Of a DNA stretch of 64,000 nt, positions 1 to 10,511 are shown in pieces. Each line of letters starts with the position of its first letter. Within the stretch, counting starts at the first letter, position 1. Both the position numbers and the translations under genes were made by a program. The stretch is from Dipteris shenzhenensis (taxonomy: Eukaryota; Polypodiophyta; Polypodiopsida; Gleicheniales), in assembly GCA_047967505.1 (NCBI GenBank), contig CM106538.1; one strand, given 5' to 3'. The notes beneath the pieces were generated by a model, which worked only from the letters and a program-made list of their open reading frames with translations, did no database searches and had not been told where the DNA came from.

Positions 1-225
1 TGGGGCTTCTGCACCCGCGTAAGATAAATTGATGTAGTTGAACAGCTGATCACCAGTGGGCGAAAATTCAAGAATTTGCATGTCCGCTAAGGTGATAGAA
101 AAATATACCTTTGTAAGACTAGAATATGTCCAATCATACAAATTTAGATTTTTTGTTGTTCTAAAGACCAAAAATTAGCTGTTGGGGCTTCCCCGCGCAG
201 GATAAATCGATGTAGTTGAACAGCT
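1..225. repeat. Diverged direct duplication (about 180 bp period)
   Basis: The first ~45 bases (TTGGGGCTTC ... GTTGAACAGCT) recur at 182-225 with a few substitutions and one short deletion. The sequence between them holds no ORF of note. The left edge of the window cuts the repeat, so its full extent is unknown. No gene family is recognisable. Confidence 0.7.
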
Positions 226-229
226 TTTT

Positions 230-367
230 AAGAGTCCCTATCATCTTTTTAATCCCTAGCACCCTTCTTTTAATGGGCCTTACCTTTGATGGGCTTCTAC
301 CCCATCAAAAGAGCCCCTATCATTTTTTTAATCCCTAGGACCCTTCTTTTAATGGGCCTTACCTTTG
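230..367. repeat. Tandem duplication, ~80 bp period
   Basis: A ~57-base block (CCCTATCAT...CTTTAATCCCTAG...GGGCCTTACCTTTG) occurs at about 231-287 and again at 312-367 with about three mismatches. It is non-coding. The small ORF crossing it is an artefact of the duplication. Confidence 0.7.
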
Positions 368-1486
368 CCAAACTTGCCCTTGTCCATAAAGACGCATTGT
401 CAGTGTCGTTCCCTTCATATAGATTCATTTGCACTTCCTCCATTCAAAAAATAAGTCCATGCTGCTTTGCACTTTTGCACGTGGCAATCCCACGGTCCCA
501 AGAAAATTATGACTCCTTCACATAAACCCAAGGTTGACCAAGCTTACTACCCTACTACCGCTTCAGTTACAAGTTTCAGCACTGAAATTACAGAAACATA
601 TAAATGAAAAACTGTGAAGCAGGTTTTCCACAAAAAAAGAATCCTTATAAAATTCACATTCTTTAGTTCCCAGATCTGATGAAAACTGCTCATCAGTTCA
701 GCAACAAGAGTCCCCAGGTCACATCCAAATGCCTATGTTCAGTGTTTACCATCTTGAAAGCACAAGTTGAAGTTGAACCCATGTGATGCCAGAAACTCCA
801 AAGACGAAGCCTCGCAGGAAAAGGTAGACGTAGGTAGGTCAAGTGAGAGTTCGTCTCGAGGAAAAAGGTAAAAATTGTACCTTTAACATAAAGAGAGCAC
901 TTTTTAGAAGCAGATAAAACTGCGAATTTTCCACACACACAAACAAATGTCATGAACAGTTGCCAACCTCTCCATATGCATTATGATACGTGTCACCTCC
1001 AAACAGAGAGATTGTGTCATCCACAAAATACAATTCAAAACTTTACAGTTTGCCTCAAGCCATCTAAATGATAACATCTATGCCTGGACTATCTTTGATA
1101 TTCCTGAAACCCAACTGTCAGTAAAGCATATCAGTGAACAGCTTAGTTAAAACTTTACACAGCAACAAAATATCTGTATATGCACTCCATCAGAGTCCAT
1201 ATCAAAAGCAGCAGACCCTATGGTCTTCCATTGTAGGATGCTTACAAGCTTCTTCAAACCTCACAAGTGCCAAAAAGTAGGTTGCAGATACAACTATTCC
1301 AAACACACAGCAGCATGCACCACTGCATTATACTAGTTTCCTTTGACAGAACCATAGGAAGGTCATCTTCTTTTCCATTGAGTTGGAACTCCGCATCACA
1401 AGAGGAATCCATCTTTCTAAGTATACATATAAGGCGTCACAGAAAATGCATTAAGATCAAGGCTTTTGAAAAGCAAGTCATGCACC
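368..1486. other. No recognisable gene
   Basis: Only short ORFs (<90 aa) are present on either strand and none resembles a known family. The minus strand between about 650 and 800 could be read as a short exon-like piece, but I see no convincing splice pair. This may be intergenic or intronic DNA. Confidence 0.5.
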
Positions 1487-1491
1487 CCCTT

Positions 1492-2091
1492 TGTAACAGG
1501 GAGATAGACTGACTCACTCTCTCTGCTGCTCAATACTAACTGAACTGAATAATGCTGCACTCAAACACAAGTGATGCTGTGGATTTGAGTGTGAGAATCA
1601 GAGGGAGAGAATATAGCGGGAAATGAATTATAGACAATGTCTAGACCAGAGGGCTAAATACAACTGTAAATAAACAAGTATTGTAACAAAAGAGAGAACT
1701 AAAGACTGCTGTACCTGACTGAACCGGATGAGGACTAACTGAATGAGGGCTGGAAGGGACTGCTGGGCTGCTGCAGACTCTCCTGCCTTGATCCTGATCC
1801 TTGGAGCTGCTGCTGCTGAGGGCTAGAGTACTAGAAGACTTGGATGAAGAATGAAGCCAAGGGGCTGGCCTTATATAGGCTTTTAGGGCAGGTTGACCGA
1901 CCTGGTTGGCTGGCCAACACATCCCGTTGACCAGGTCAGCCAAAAGTCAACGTTGTTTAAAAGCCGACGCATTGATTTTTTTGACCAAAAAGTCAAACCT
2001 GTGTTTTTTATCCTGTATTGTCTTCTAAGGCTTCTTGGCATGGCGCTGCAGCCTATAGGAAGCATGCCACGGGATGTGGATGCCCGTGACA
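1492..2091 (-). mobile_element. Solo LTR of a Ty3/gypsy-type element, 5-bp TSD
   Basis: A 600-bp block begins TGTAACAGGG and ends CCCGTGACA, i.e. TG...CA ends. It is flanked on both sides by CCCTT (1487-1491 and 2092-2096), a perfect 5-bp target-site duplication. Read on the minus strand it starts TGTCACGGGC, which resembles plant gypsy LTR starts, and has a TATA-like box near 1871-1879. There is no internal coding region, so it is most likely a solo LTR left by LTR-LTR recombination. A second, diverged copy begins at 13559. The TSD and ends are seen directly; the gypsy label is inferred from the ends and the related copy's gypsy context. Confidence 0.85.
1871..1879 (-). promoter_or_regulatory. 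TATA-like box in solo LTR
   Basis: On the minus strand the sequence reads CCTATATAA, inside the LTR and in the expected orientation for its U3 promoter. It supports minus-strand orientation of this solo LTR. Confidence 0.5.
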
Positions 2092-2096
2092 CCCTT

Positions 2097-2773
2097 GGCC
2101 TTGGACCCCTAAACACTTTTAATAATGAAGATGCTAAAAGCGAGATCAAAGTACTTTCTAGATCTTTGCAACCTCACTCTTCCTAGAAAGTTTATGCAAC
2201 TATATGTCTCCCATTCAAAATTAAGGTCTCTACATTTATCAGTTGAGACCTGAGGCGCGCATAGAGCATTCATTTCAAAATCCCTCCATGAGGGAAGCTT
2301 GCTTTCCAAAGCTCTTGTACATACTTCAAACCAATAGAAGCCTTCATCCTTGATCATTGCAGTCCCATCAGGAGTGGATAAGGGTAATAAAATAGCGGAA
2401 GGAGAGTAGAAACTGGAAGACAAAAAGAATTGGGGAAGCAGGGGACGAGAGAGAGAGAGAGAGAGAATACACAGTTGGATTGGAAGAGCTATAAGAAGAT
2501 TAGGGAGAATGTAGAGGTCGCATGAAAACATATGTATAATATATGGAGGTGAGGCTTCTATGATCCTCCTCTACATACTCACTTTCAGCCCTCTTTTGTT
2601 AAAAGAGTTCCTACCAAAAGATAAGACCCAAGCCCACTAGTTTAGATTATTTTTTCCCTTTATTGCAGCAACTCTCTTTATCTTTCCCCATTATTACAGC
2701 CATCATGACCCAAAAGAATTTAGCCTTCAATATTACATATCCCACAATAGAGAGGTTTAAAGCAATGAATGCT
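2097..2773. other. No recognisable gene
   Basis: The stretch contains a short GA microsatellite (about 2447-2466) and AT-rich non-coding sequence. The 140-aa minus-strand ORF at 2109-2531 is Leu/Ser-rich because of that simple sequence and has no recognisable domain. Confidence 0.5.
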
Positions 2774-3313
2774 TGACACGACCTCCCAGACTCCCGGAAT
2801 CTCAGACTCGCAAACAAACACAGAGAAGAGACCATACAAACAACACATGGGTGCAAGCTAGCTCACCACCCAACCATGATGTCCGCGCGCGAGGAATATA
2901 CTCGAGAACTGGGACATCCCCTCCGAGCCCCAAGTTGAGCTGTTGGCACATCTCCCAACCTGATCCCAACCAACCTGGCATCCCATACCACCTGGTGGTG
3001 CCCAAGGACCTTGGATCATATGCTTGATCTTGGGCTATGCTACGAAGTAGGTGTGGGTCAGCAACACGATCCAAGATCCAGGAAGAGTTAGGCTTGTTCT
3101 AACTTGCGCACTAAGAACTGCACTCCTAGCTCCTTATATAGCTCAAGCCCAATGCAGGTAAAAATAGCAAAAACCCTAATTCTAACCTAATCCATCTATG
3201 TCCCTCTGCAACTCAACCAGAGAATCACCAGCCTAGCCCCAAGCCCCCCCAAGCTTCCTAAGCTAGTCCTGTGCACCTAAAGCACACATCAAATACAGTC
3301 CCTGCACATGACA
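2774..3313 (-). mobile_element. 3' LTR of a chromodomain Ty3/gypsy element
   Basis: A 540-bp LTR runs TGACACGACC...GCACATGACA on the plus strand, so the element reads TGTCATGTGC... on minus. Directly upstream in element sense (3314-3330) is a purine tract (AGAGGAGGGGGAGTA), the expected polypurine tract. Before that lies integrase/chromodomain coding sequence. A TATA-like CTATATAAGG lies near 3131-3140. The first ~130 bases of U3 are clearly similar to the LTR at 16048-16560, so the two belong to related families. The rest of the element is truncated at about 3760. Confidence 0.8.
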
Positions 3314-3317
3314 TACT

Positions 3318-3760
3318 CCCCCTCCTCTAAGAACTCACTCCTGAGTTCATAAGAAAGTCTGGAAGCTCTCTTTGAGGGGTAGTCAACGTCTTCCATGTAG
3401 AATCCTCCTCAACACGATCCTTCCACTTAATCTTGTATTCACTCATTGTCCTATTTCTAACTTGACATTCATGAAATCCAAGAATACCTTCAGGTTCATG
3501 TGGTACAAAGGTTACTACTCACACTGATCCGCAACACCCAGTGGTACAAAGGTTATTACTCACTGATCCGCAACACCCAGTACTTCTTTTGGTCTACTGA
3601 CATGGAAAACTAGATGAACTCTTACATTAGGAGGCAATTCCAGCTCATATGCAACTTATCCAATTCATCTTTTCATCCGAAATGGACCACAGTATCTAGG
3701 GGATAACGTCTTAACCTTACCAATACTTAGGCTCTAGTCTATGTATAGGCAATATAGCTA
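3318..3760 (-). pseudogene. Ty3/gypsy integrase C-terminus plus chromodomain, truncated
   Basis: Minus-strand translation, with frame breaks, shows the integrase C-terminal signature 'GPF(R)MKR.IG.VAYELELP' and 'VFHVSRPKEVLG'. A chromodomain core, 'EYKIKWKDRVEEDSTWKT', follows. Just after it come the polypurine tract and LTR. In chromoviruses this domain tethers the integration complex to modified histones. The fragment starts abruptly at about 3760, so nearly all of gag-pol is missing. A ~37-bp stretch is duplicated at about 3500-3580, a local scar. The copy is non-functional. Confidence 0.8.
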
Positions 3761-4110
3761 GTCAACTATTTATAATGTGTTATTGCACTACATTTTAAAA
3801 GCTAATGTCTACGAAAAGGAAACTTTTCTCCTTTTCTTTTTGTGAAAAAAACTTTAAATATATTTACATGAAAACATTCTTGGAAAAATAAACTTTCAAA
3901 TCAACAACCGATAACCTATCAAATTTAAGCTACACATTTATCCATTTTGCATCCAAGTGTGGGTGGATATTTAGCTGGCCTAAGCGAGCCCACTACCGAC
4001 ACTGGACACTTTTTAAAAAGATATGAAAATTCACAAAGTATTTTGGAAGCTTTCTTAATCCTTTCTTCCTTGTCCTTCTTTGTTTTCTTTGAAACTCCAG
4101 CAAAGCTAGA
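3761..4110. other. AT-rich spacer, nothing recognised
   Basis: AT-rich sequence between the truncated gypsy end and the next LTR-like repeat. There is no coding, RNA or repeat signal I can support. Confidence 0.5.
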
Positions 4111-4236
4111 TTCTCGGGAATGTGAATAGTACGAGGATAATTCATGGGCTCTCCATACTCAATCGTATGTCACCCGTACACAAGCTAGTCTCCATCCCTA
4201 CGCAGGCTGTAACCTCTCCGTACATGGCCAATCACC

Positions 4237-4525
4237 TGTTGGGATATCTCAAGGTGTATGCCTCAAGCACACCTTGGTTTCTATGTGTGTGTGCTAGAGG
4301 CACAGTTAGGTGCCCATAAGCACAGTTAGGTGGTGGTAGAAGCCACATAGGATGATTGAGAGAATCTAGGAGCAGATTGAGGAGATGATTGTGGAGCTCT
4401 AAAGTCATCAGTGATGTCAGTGATCATGTAAGAGGTGCCTACTTGAGGGCCTCATCTTTCTTCATTCTATAAGCAAGATTTCTGAGTTTGTGTTCACTCC
4501 GTGCTTTCTTTTCAGTTTACCAACA
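4237..4525 (+). repeat. 5' LTR of TR-GAG element 1
   Basis: TG...CA-bounded LTR that matches 5958-6248 apart from a few substitutions and a 2-bp GT difference. It ends exactly where the Met-tRNA primer site begins. Confidence 0.9.
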
Positions 4526-4537
4526 TGGTATCAGAGC
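4526..4537 (+). promoter_or_regulatory. Primer-binding site (initiator Met tRNA)
   Basis: TGGTATCAGAGC is the standard plant copia minus-strand primer site, complementary to the 3' end of initiator methionine tRNA. It sits immediately after the 5' LTR. Confidence 0.92.
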
Positions 4538-5376
4538 CCTTTGATCCCCCTTGAGCCCATTTCTGCCACATCATCTTCTTCTTCTTCTTCATCTTCACCA
4601 TTTCTCCTCTTTCTTCCCAAATCTTGCTAAAGCTTGTTCTCCCTCAGTTCTCCGCCATTCTCCAAGCCCTTCCTGCTGGAGATACCCCTCGTTTGGGCGA
4701 ACCTCCACCTACAAGCAATGGAAAAAAAAACGTCTCTGCTGGCTGCCATTCTCCAAACAGCGCGTTTTTTCGTCATTCTTCTGTTGCAAAATACTCCCTG
4801 CTTGCTGCGCCATTGCTCGAGCCCTCTTAGGAGTAGATGGGCGACCTCAAGACGAACATTTTGTCATTTTTCAGCTCATTTGGTTCAGTAACGAGTCAAA
4901 ACTCAGGTTCAGCCTGCAGCAACTCCCTCGGGCAAAACAACGCGCCATTTCGCCCAACCTCCTCAGTGGATTCTCTCTGGTATATGAGCTTTCTTTTGCC
5001 TCAGAAAGCCCCTTTTTCTTTGCTTTGGAGAGTGAGATACAAGCCCTCCAAGTTCAGGCCTCTGTTTTTGACAGTTTTGACAAGGTTGTGAAAGTGATGC
5101 TACATTAGATGCTACTTTAGCATTTCTGAGGTTTTGAAGTTTTGAAAAGCATTAGTACAACTGTGGCTACAACTTTCTTTTAAGTTGCTATACCTGGATT
5201 CGATTGGAAAGCTTTCATTTAGCCACCTCTGTGAAGCATGTAAGTGAAAGCATCATTGATTGAAATTTGGTCACAAGTCTTTGCTACATTAAATGCTTAT
5301 ATTTTGAAGCTTTTCAGTTGTTATTCTAGCCTTGTAAGAGAGAAGACACTGCCCAACTCCTGGGTTAGACCCTCTC

Positions 5377-5592
5377 ATGGCTTGCTTATGCAAAATATGT
5401 GGAAAGCCAAATCATAAAGCAATGTCTTGTTATGCTACAATGGAAGAGAATGCCAACATGGCTTCCTTGCTGCAGATTGCCAAGATAATGGTTGCCAAAA
5501 AGGAAGCAACTTCAAAGACAGAAAATGCCAATCTACTTTCAGTTGATGTGCCTCCACAAGATGAGGCATCCTTTGAAGAGTATGCTTTTTGA
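5377..5592 (+). CDS. Truncated gag: lone CCHC zinc knuckle peptide (71 aa)
   Basis: The small ORF begins MACLCKICGKPNHKAMSC, a CX2CX4HX4C nucleic-acid-binding zinc knuckle as found at the C-terminus of copia gag. It ends ...EEYAF. The N-terminal capsid part of gag is absent. The leader upstream is homologous to the leader of the element at 9844-12186, whose ORF keeps the N-terminal gag part but lacks the knuckle, so the two are complementary deletion derivatives. Translation of this peptide is plausible but unproven. The 185-aa ORF in the leader (4551-5108) looks like chance coding. Confidence 0.65.
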   Translation: MACLCKICGKPNHKAMSCYATMEENANMASLLQIAKIMVAKKEATSKTENANLLSVDVPPQDEASFEEYAF

Positions 5593-5946
5593 ATCATCTC
5601 CATGTATGCTCCAGATCTCTCTTTTGTTGAGTCAAGGTACTCAGCCTGGATAGTCCTCCAAAATGAATGAAATAAACTATTGTGTTTTGTAAACACCTCT
5701 GATCACCATATGATGTAGGCCATGTGTATGTGTTTTCTCCATGGTACCTCCTGCAGACATTGTGTGCATGTACATGCAGGGGAGATAACCATTGGAAGAT
5801 CTTTTGTATCCCTTTTGTTTACCTTACACCCATGGGAACCCTTGCTAGCTTGAGATCCTAGCCATTGATAGATCCATGACCACCATGAGATGGCATGTGA
5901 CACCTTGTGCTCGATGTATCCTTGACATAGCCTGAGGCATTCCCTT

Positions 5947-5955
5947 GAGGGGGGG
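5947..5955 (+). promoter_or_regulatory. Polypurine tract of TR-GAG element 1
   Basis: The purine run GAGGGGGGG lies two bases before the 3' LTR (TTTG follows, with the LTR starting at its last TG). It is the expected plus-strand priming site. Confidence 0.8.
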
Positions 5956-5957
5956 TT

Positions 5958-6248
5958 TGTTGGGATATCTCAAGGTGTATGCCTCAGGCACACCTTGGTT
6001 TCTATGTGTGTGTGTGCTAGAGGCACAGTTAGGAGCCCATAAGCACAGTTAGGTGGTGGTAGAAGCCACATAGGATGATTGAGAGAATCTAGGAGCAGAT
6101 TGAGGAGATGATTGTGGAGCTCTGAAGTCATCAGTGATGTCAGTGATCATGTAAGAGGTGCCTACTTAAGGACCTCATCTTTCTTCATTCTATAAGCAAG
6201 ATTTCTGAGTTTGTGTTCACTCCGTGCTTTCTTTTCAGTTTACCAACA
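5958..6248 (+). repeat. 3' LTR of TR-GAG element 1
   Basis: 291-bp copy of the 4237-4525 LTR, followed directly by the TSD copy TCACC at 6249-6253. Confidence 0.9.
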
Positions 6249-7169
6249 TCACCCATCCGTACGTTGCCATGAATTGTCTGTTACACAGTCCCGGCCTGCA
6301 ACCAGCTCGCATTTAATGCCCAAGTGCCTCAGCCGTACGTGTTCACCATCAAATCGTACATGCCATACGGAACCTAGTCGTGACCTTTCATGATCAGCCC
6401 ATGCTCCCAAGTTGCCGATCTCTACAGGCCATGATCACGATGTACATCCAATCGCCGACTCAACACCTTCCCCTTACTCTCATCCACGCCTTGCCTTACG
6501 AACCTTATGTGATTTTCCTTCCAGGTGCTTCCCCAGGAAACCTTACCAAAAGCATCGAAGAATGGGAAAATGCCACGTGGCATCCCCCTTTCTAGTGGGG
6601 CAATTTTAAAGGCCAACCAATGAGCAGCTTACACTTCTAAGGTCCTTTGCCCCCTCTTGAGCCTACACCCCTGATTTACCCCCAAGGCACAATTCCCTAG
6701 AGGAAATCTTGCATGTCCACAACCCATGGCCCTGCCCCTTAGTTTTCCAGGGTCCTGCCCACATGGAAGTACAAAACTCATGCCCTCGTGACATACCATG
6801 GCAAGTGACCTCGATTGCATCTGGATGTTACTAGGATATGCAATAACTGAAATACATGTGAATACACCATCATTAAAGCATAAATTACAAACTAGCATAG
6901 CATATATGACTGTTCAGAGCCTAGGATAGCAATCCATATACATTGCAAAAACCATCTCATAGTGACTAGTACATTGATCGTAGAGATCCCAAGGCACAGA
7001 TACTAATCAGCAAGAAGTACCTCGGGTGAACATATAGTGACACCACACAACCGCTAGATATCTGATCATGTCCGTATAAGAGCAACGAAGGTACTACCCC
7101 GCTCTTCAGCATCAAGCAATGCTCTAGGTCTACGCTCTGTTGAGCCTGAATGAGCCACAACCGAAGTCG

Positions 7170-7400
7170 GCTCAAGTTGAAAAGCTTTCAGGTAGAGCTG
7201 TAACAACTGAAGTGTATCTACCAAATCATCCTATTCCAATCACTTCGCCTACAATGATGAATAGTTCCTAAATTTCACCAAGTAGCGGCGGGAAACTCTA
7301 CCCTAATCTTCCTTTCCTTATGTGCCAAAATCCTACTCTGGGACTAGGATCTCATCCAACTCCTCAACCTCTGATTGCATCTCAAAAGGCATTAGACTAG
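7170..7400 (-). pseudogene. Chromodomain fragment, copy A
   Basis: Minus-strand sequence homologous to the chromodomain at 7727-7933, with indels that break the frame. It is part of the tandem array. Confidence 0.65.
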
Positions 7401-7726
7401 GCTCATTCACGAGTTGATGCTCACAGGCAAAGAACTGCCACTTCCACGCTACCACTTAAGCAGCAGCCCGTACAACCACACGTAATCCAACCCAAAATCA
7501 GCCTTGGAGCAAACCATACCTACCATGAAACAGTCCGTACACCAAGCGTGGACCAGCCGTACTGCAGTACCTAGATAAATTCGTGGGCTCTCCATACTCA
7601 ATCGTACATCACCCGTACACAAGCTAGAGCAGTATCTCAAGTGAAGATATAGTGACCCCAAGCAACCTCTAGATATATGAGCCTCTCTATATAAGAGCAA
7701 CGGAGGTACTACCCCTCTCTTGAGCA

Positions 7727-7990
7727 TCAGGCAATACTCCAGGCTGAGCTTGAAGGAGCCACAACCAAAGTCGGATCAAGTTGAAAAGCTTCTAGGTAGA
7801 GCTGTACCAACTGAGGTGTATCTACCAAATCATCCTCTTCCAGGCACGCCGCATGCAATGATGAATAGTTTCTAAATTTCACCAAGTACCGGCGGGAAAC
7901 TCTACCCTTGATCTTCCTTTCCTTATGTGCCAAAAATCTGCTCTGGAGCTAAGATCTCATCTAGCTCCTCAACCTCTGATTGCATCTCAA
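7727..7990 (-). pseudogene. Ty3/gypsy chromodomain, copy B (best preserved)
   Basis: The minus-strand ORF contains KIKGRVSRRYLVKFRNYSS followed by an acidic 'LEEDDLVDTPQLVQLYLEAF' segment. This is a chromodomain at the C-terminus of a chromovirus integrase. Upstream in element sense the translation reads 'MQSEVEELDEIL', typical of the linker before the chromodomain. No integrase core precedes it. The copy is a detached domain flanked by LTR-like sequence, so it is non-functional. Confidence 0.75.
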
Positions 7991-8689
7991 AAGGCATTAG
8001 ACTAGGCTCATTCACGAGCTGATGCTCATAGGCAAGGAATTTCCCCTTCCATGCTACCACTTAAGCAGCTTCCCGTACAGCCACACGTATTCAACCCGAA
8101 GTTAGCCTTGGAGCAAACCGTTCCTACCATGAAACAATTTGTACATCATACATGCACCTAGTGTGGACTAGCCGTATTGCAGCCCATACATAGCTCGTCA
8201 GCTCTCCGTACTCAATCGTACGTCACCCGTACACAAGCTACTCTCCAGCCATACTCAAGCTGCAAGCTCTCCGTACATGGCCCAATCACCCGTTCGTACA
8301 CTGCCATGAATTGTCCTTACACAACCAGCTTGCAACCAACTCGCATTTAGATGCCCAAGCGCCTCAGCCGTACATGTTCACCATCAATCTGTACATGCCG
8401 TACAAAACCCAATCGAGTATTCATGATCTGCCAGTGCTCTGAAGTCATCGATCTCTATAGCATGTGATCCCGCCGTACCTCCAATCGCCGACTCAATACC
8501 TTCCCCTCCCTCTCGTCCACGCCTTACCTTACGAGCCTTATGTGATTTTCCTTCCAGGTGCTTTCCTCACGTGGCACCCGCCTTGTCATTTGCCCCCATT
8601 GCCCTTTCCAGAGGGGCAATTTTAAAGGCCAACCAATGACTAGCTTAAACTTCTAAGGTCCTTTGCCCCCTCTTGGACCTTAACCCCAC

Positions 8690-8860
8690 TTCGCATCCAA
8701 TGATGGATAGTTCCTAAACTTCACCAAGTAGCGGCGTGAAACTCTACCCTTGATCTTCCTTTTCTTATGTGCCAAAAATCTGCTCTGGAACTAGGATCTC
8801 ATCCAGCTCCTCAACCTCAGGTTGCATCTCAAAAAGCATTAGACTAGGCTCATTCACGAG
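8690..8860 (-). pseudogene. Chromodomain fragment, copy C
   Basis: A third diverged copy of the same domain on the minus strand, again followed to the right by the GCATTAGACTAGGCTCATTC linker block and an LTR-like block. Confidence 0.65.
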
Positions 8861-9690
8861 TTGATGCTCACAGGCATAGAACTGTCGCTTCCACGCTACC
8901 ACTTAAGTAACTACCTGTACAGCCACACATACGCAACCCAAAATCAGCCTTCGAGAGAACTGTACCTACCATGAAACAGCCCGTACACTGTAAGTGCAGC
9001 ACCCAACATGGACCAGGCGTACTGCAGCCCATACATAATTCGTGGGCTCTCTGTACTCAATTGTACGTCACCCGTACACAAGCTAGTCTACAACCATACT
9101 CAGGTTGTAAGCTCTCCTTACATGGCCCAATCACCCGTCCGTGTGCTGCCGTGATTTCTTCGTACAAAGCTGGCCTAAAACCAACTCGCATTTAATGCCC
9201 AAGTGCCTCAACTGTACGTGTTCACCATTAGTCCGTACATGCCGTACGAAACCTAGTCATGACTTTTCATGACCAGCCTGTGCTCCCAAGTCGTCAATCT
9301 CTACAACCCGTGATCACGCCGTACATCGAATCGTCAACTCAATACCTTTCCCTTGCTCTCGTCCACGCCTTGTCTTATGAGGCTTACATGATTTTCCTTC
9401 TAGGTGCTTCCCCAAGCAACCTTGCCAAAAGCATCAAAGCATTGGAAAATGCCACGTGGCATCCCCCTTGTCATTTGCCCCCATTGCCCCCTCTAGTGGG
9501 CAATTTTACAGGCCAACCAATTACCAAAACTTCTAAGGTCCTTTGCCTCCTCTTGGGCCTAAACCCCAAATTTACCCCCAAGGTACAATTCCCTAGGGGG
9601 AAATCTTGCATGTCCAAACCCCATGGCTCTACCCCTTAGTTCTCCAAGGTCATGCCCACATGTCAGTACAAAACTCACGCCCTCATGACA

Positions 9691-9843
9691 CACCCGGCAC
9701 ACAAATCTTTTCACTTCGGAATAGCAACCCATTCCCACTCATCCACTGACCTTCTACCGCCTGTATCCTAGGTGGCACAATCCATGAGTCTTCGTTAATC
9801 ATCCAACTCCCATCCTAGACCTTCTGCCAATAAGGACTGAAAT
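9691..9843 (-). pseudogene. Gypsy pol fragment between RNase H and integrase
   Basis: Minus-strand translation reads '...GQWMSGNGLLFRSEKICVPG', the 'GLL...R.CVP' motif at the start of the gypsy integrase zinc-binding region. It is cut at its 3' side by an LTR-like edge at 9690. Its 5' side continues, in frame, across the TR-GAG element (9844-12186) into the RNase H-connection segment at 12187-12300. Confidence 0.7.
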
Positions 9844-10220
9844 TGTAGAATCCCGTAGGATAGAATAGATGCATCTTGCAAGAGGTGTGAGAGCACAATG
9901 AAAGAAAGATGGTAGTTCTCTATTATAGATTGTGAGAGAGATGACTCTCTCTTATAGAGAGGGGGAGAAGGTAATACCTTCCCTATATAAGTGGCAATCA
10001 GCCCCTTTATCAGTGGGAATCAGTCCCTATATCAGTGGGACTGGCCTAAATCAAAGGAACCTCCCATGTGGGGGCCTTTGGCTTACATCATCACTTAGGT
10101 CACACACTAGACACATCATAGCACTTGATGTGCCTTTACAACACACACAAACACACATGTGACTCCCCTAGATGCATACATGCACCATAGAGCAAGCCCT
10201 TGATCATACTTATCCCAACA
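9844..10220 (-). repeat. 3' LTR of TR-GAG element 2
   Basis: TGTAGAATCCCG...TATCCCAACA on the plus strand. It is nearly identical to 11810-12186. A TATA-like TATATAG lies near 9985 on minus. Confidence 0.9.
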
Positions 10221-10221
10221 T

Positions 10222-10231
10222 ACCCCCCCTC
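10222..10231 (-). promoter_or_regulatory. Polypurine tract of TR-GAG element 2
   Basis: Plus-strand ACCCCCCCTC reads as GAGGGGGGGT on minus, directly before the 3' LTR. The same tract occurs in TR-GAG element 1. Confidence 0.8.
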
Positions 10232-10511
10232 AAGGGGTTGCCTCTTGCAGTGTCAAGGATACACCTAGTCTCATAGTTTCTCATGCCATCTCATGGTGGT
10301 CAAGGATAAATCTATAGCTAGGATCTCATGCTAGCAAGGATTCCCAAGGGTGTGAGGTTCACAGAAATGGGATAGACATATCACATGGTCTACATCATAT
10401 GGTGACTAGAGGTGATTTACAAAAGACATAACATATTCTTTTTGAAGTACTACTCCAGGCAGAGAACCTCAAAATTTAACCAAGTGATGATAAACAAAAA
10501 AGACAAAGTGC

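Larger units (their letters stand above)
4237..6248 (+). mobile_element. TR-GAG-like non-autonomous copia retrotransposon, intact ends
   Basis: A 2012-bp element has two near-identical LTRs (289 and 291 bp), both TGTTGGGAT...CCAACA. It is flanked by the perfect 5-bp TSD TCACC (4232-4236, 6249-6253). The primer-binding site TGGTATCAGAGC abuts the 5' LTR, and a GAGGGGGGG polypurine tract lies just before the 3' LTR. The interior has an ~840-bp leader and a short ORF with one CCHC zinc knuckle. No protease, integrase, RT or RNase H is present. This matches the TR-GAG class (LTR elements that keep only gag sequence), which must rely on an autonomous copia relative. The high LTR identity implies a fairly recent insertion. 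Confidence 0.9.
4111..6793 (-). mobile_element. Gypsy LTR-like repeat split by a small LTR element
   Basis: The blocks 4111-4236 and 6249-6793 are two halves of one LTR-like unit rich in CCGTACA motifs. Other copies at about 8200-8640 and 9040-9690 are continuous across the same point, which proves that the element at 4237-6248 inserted here. The right edge reads as TGTCA on the minus strand (6793), matching the edge of the 9690 copy. Total length without the insertion is about 0.67 kb. It belongs to the chromodomain gypsy family described for 6794-9690. Confidence 0.7.
6794..9690 (-). repeat. Tandem array of chromodomain / LTR-junction fragments
   Basis: The same order of sequence recurs about three times: an end-of-pol segment with a chromodomain, then a block with GCATTAGACTAGGCTCATTC, then a CCGTACA-rich LTR-like block. 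Chromodomain-bearing parts lie at about 7170-7400, 7727-7990 and 8690-8860. The first two units start with similar sequence at about 7010 and 7636. The rest of pol is missing between copies. The arrangement suggests repeated unequal exchange or template switching around the 3' end of one gypsy element rather than independent insertions. Confidence 0.7.

Noticed and set aside
4551-5108. 185-aa ORF in TR-GAG element 1
   Set aside because: Lies in the untranslated leader; the homologous leader of TR-GAG element 2 has no corresponding open frame, and composition (CTT repeats) is low complexity.
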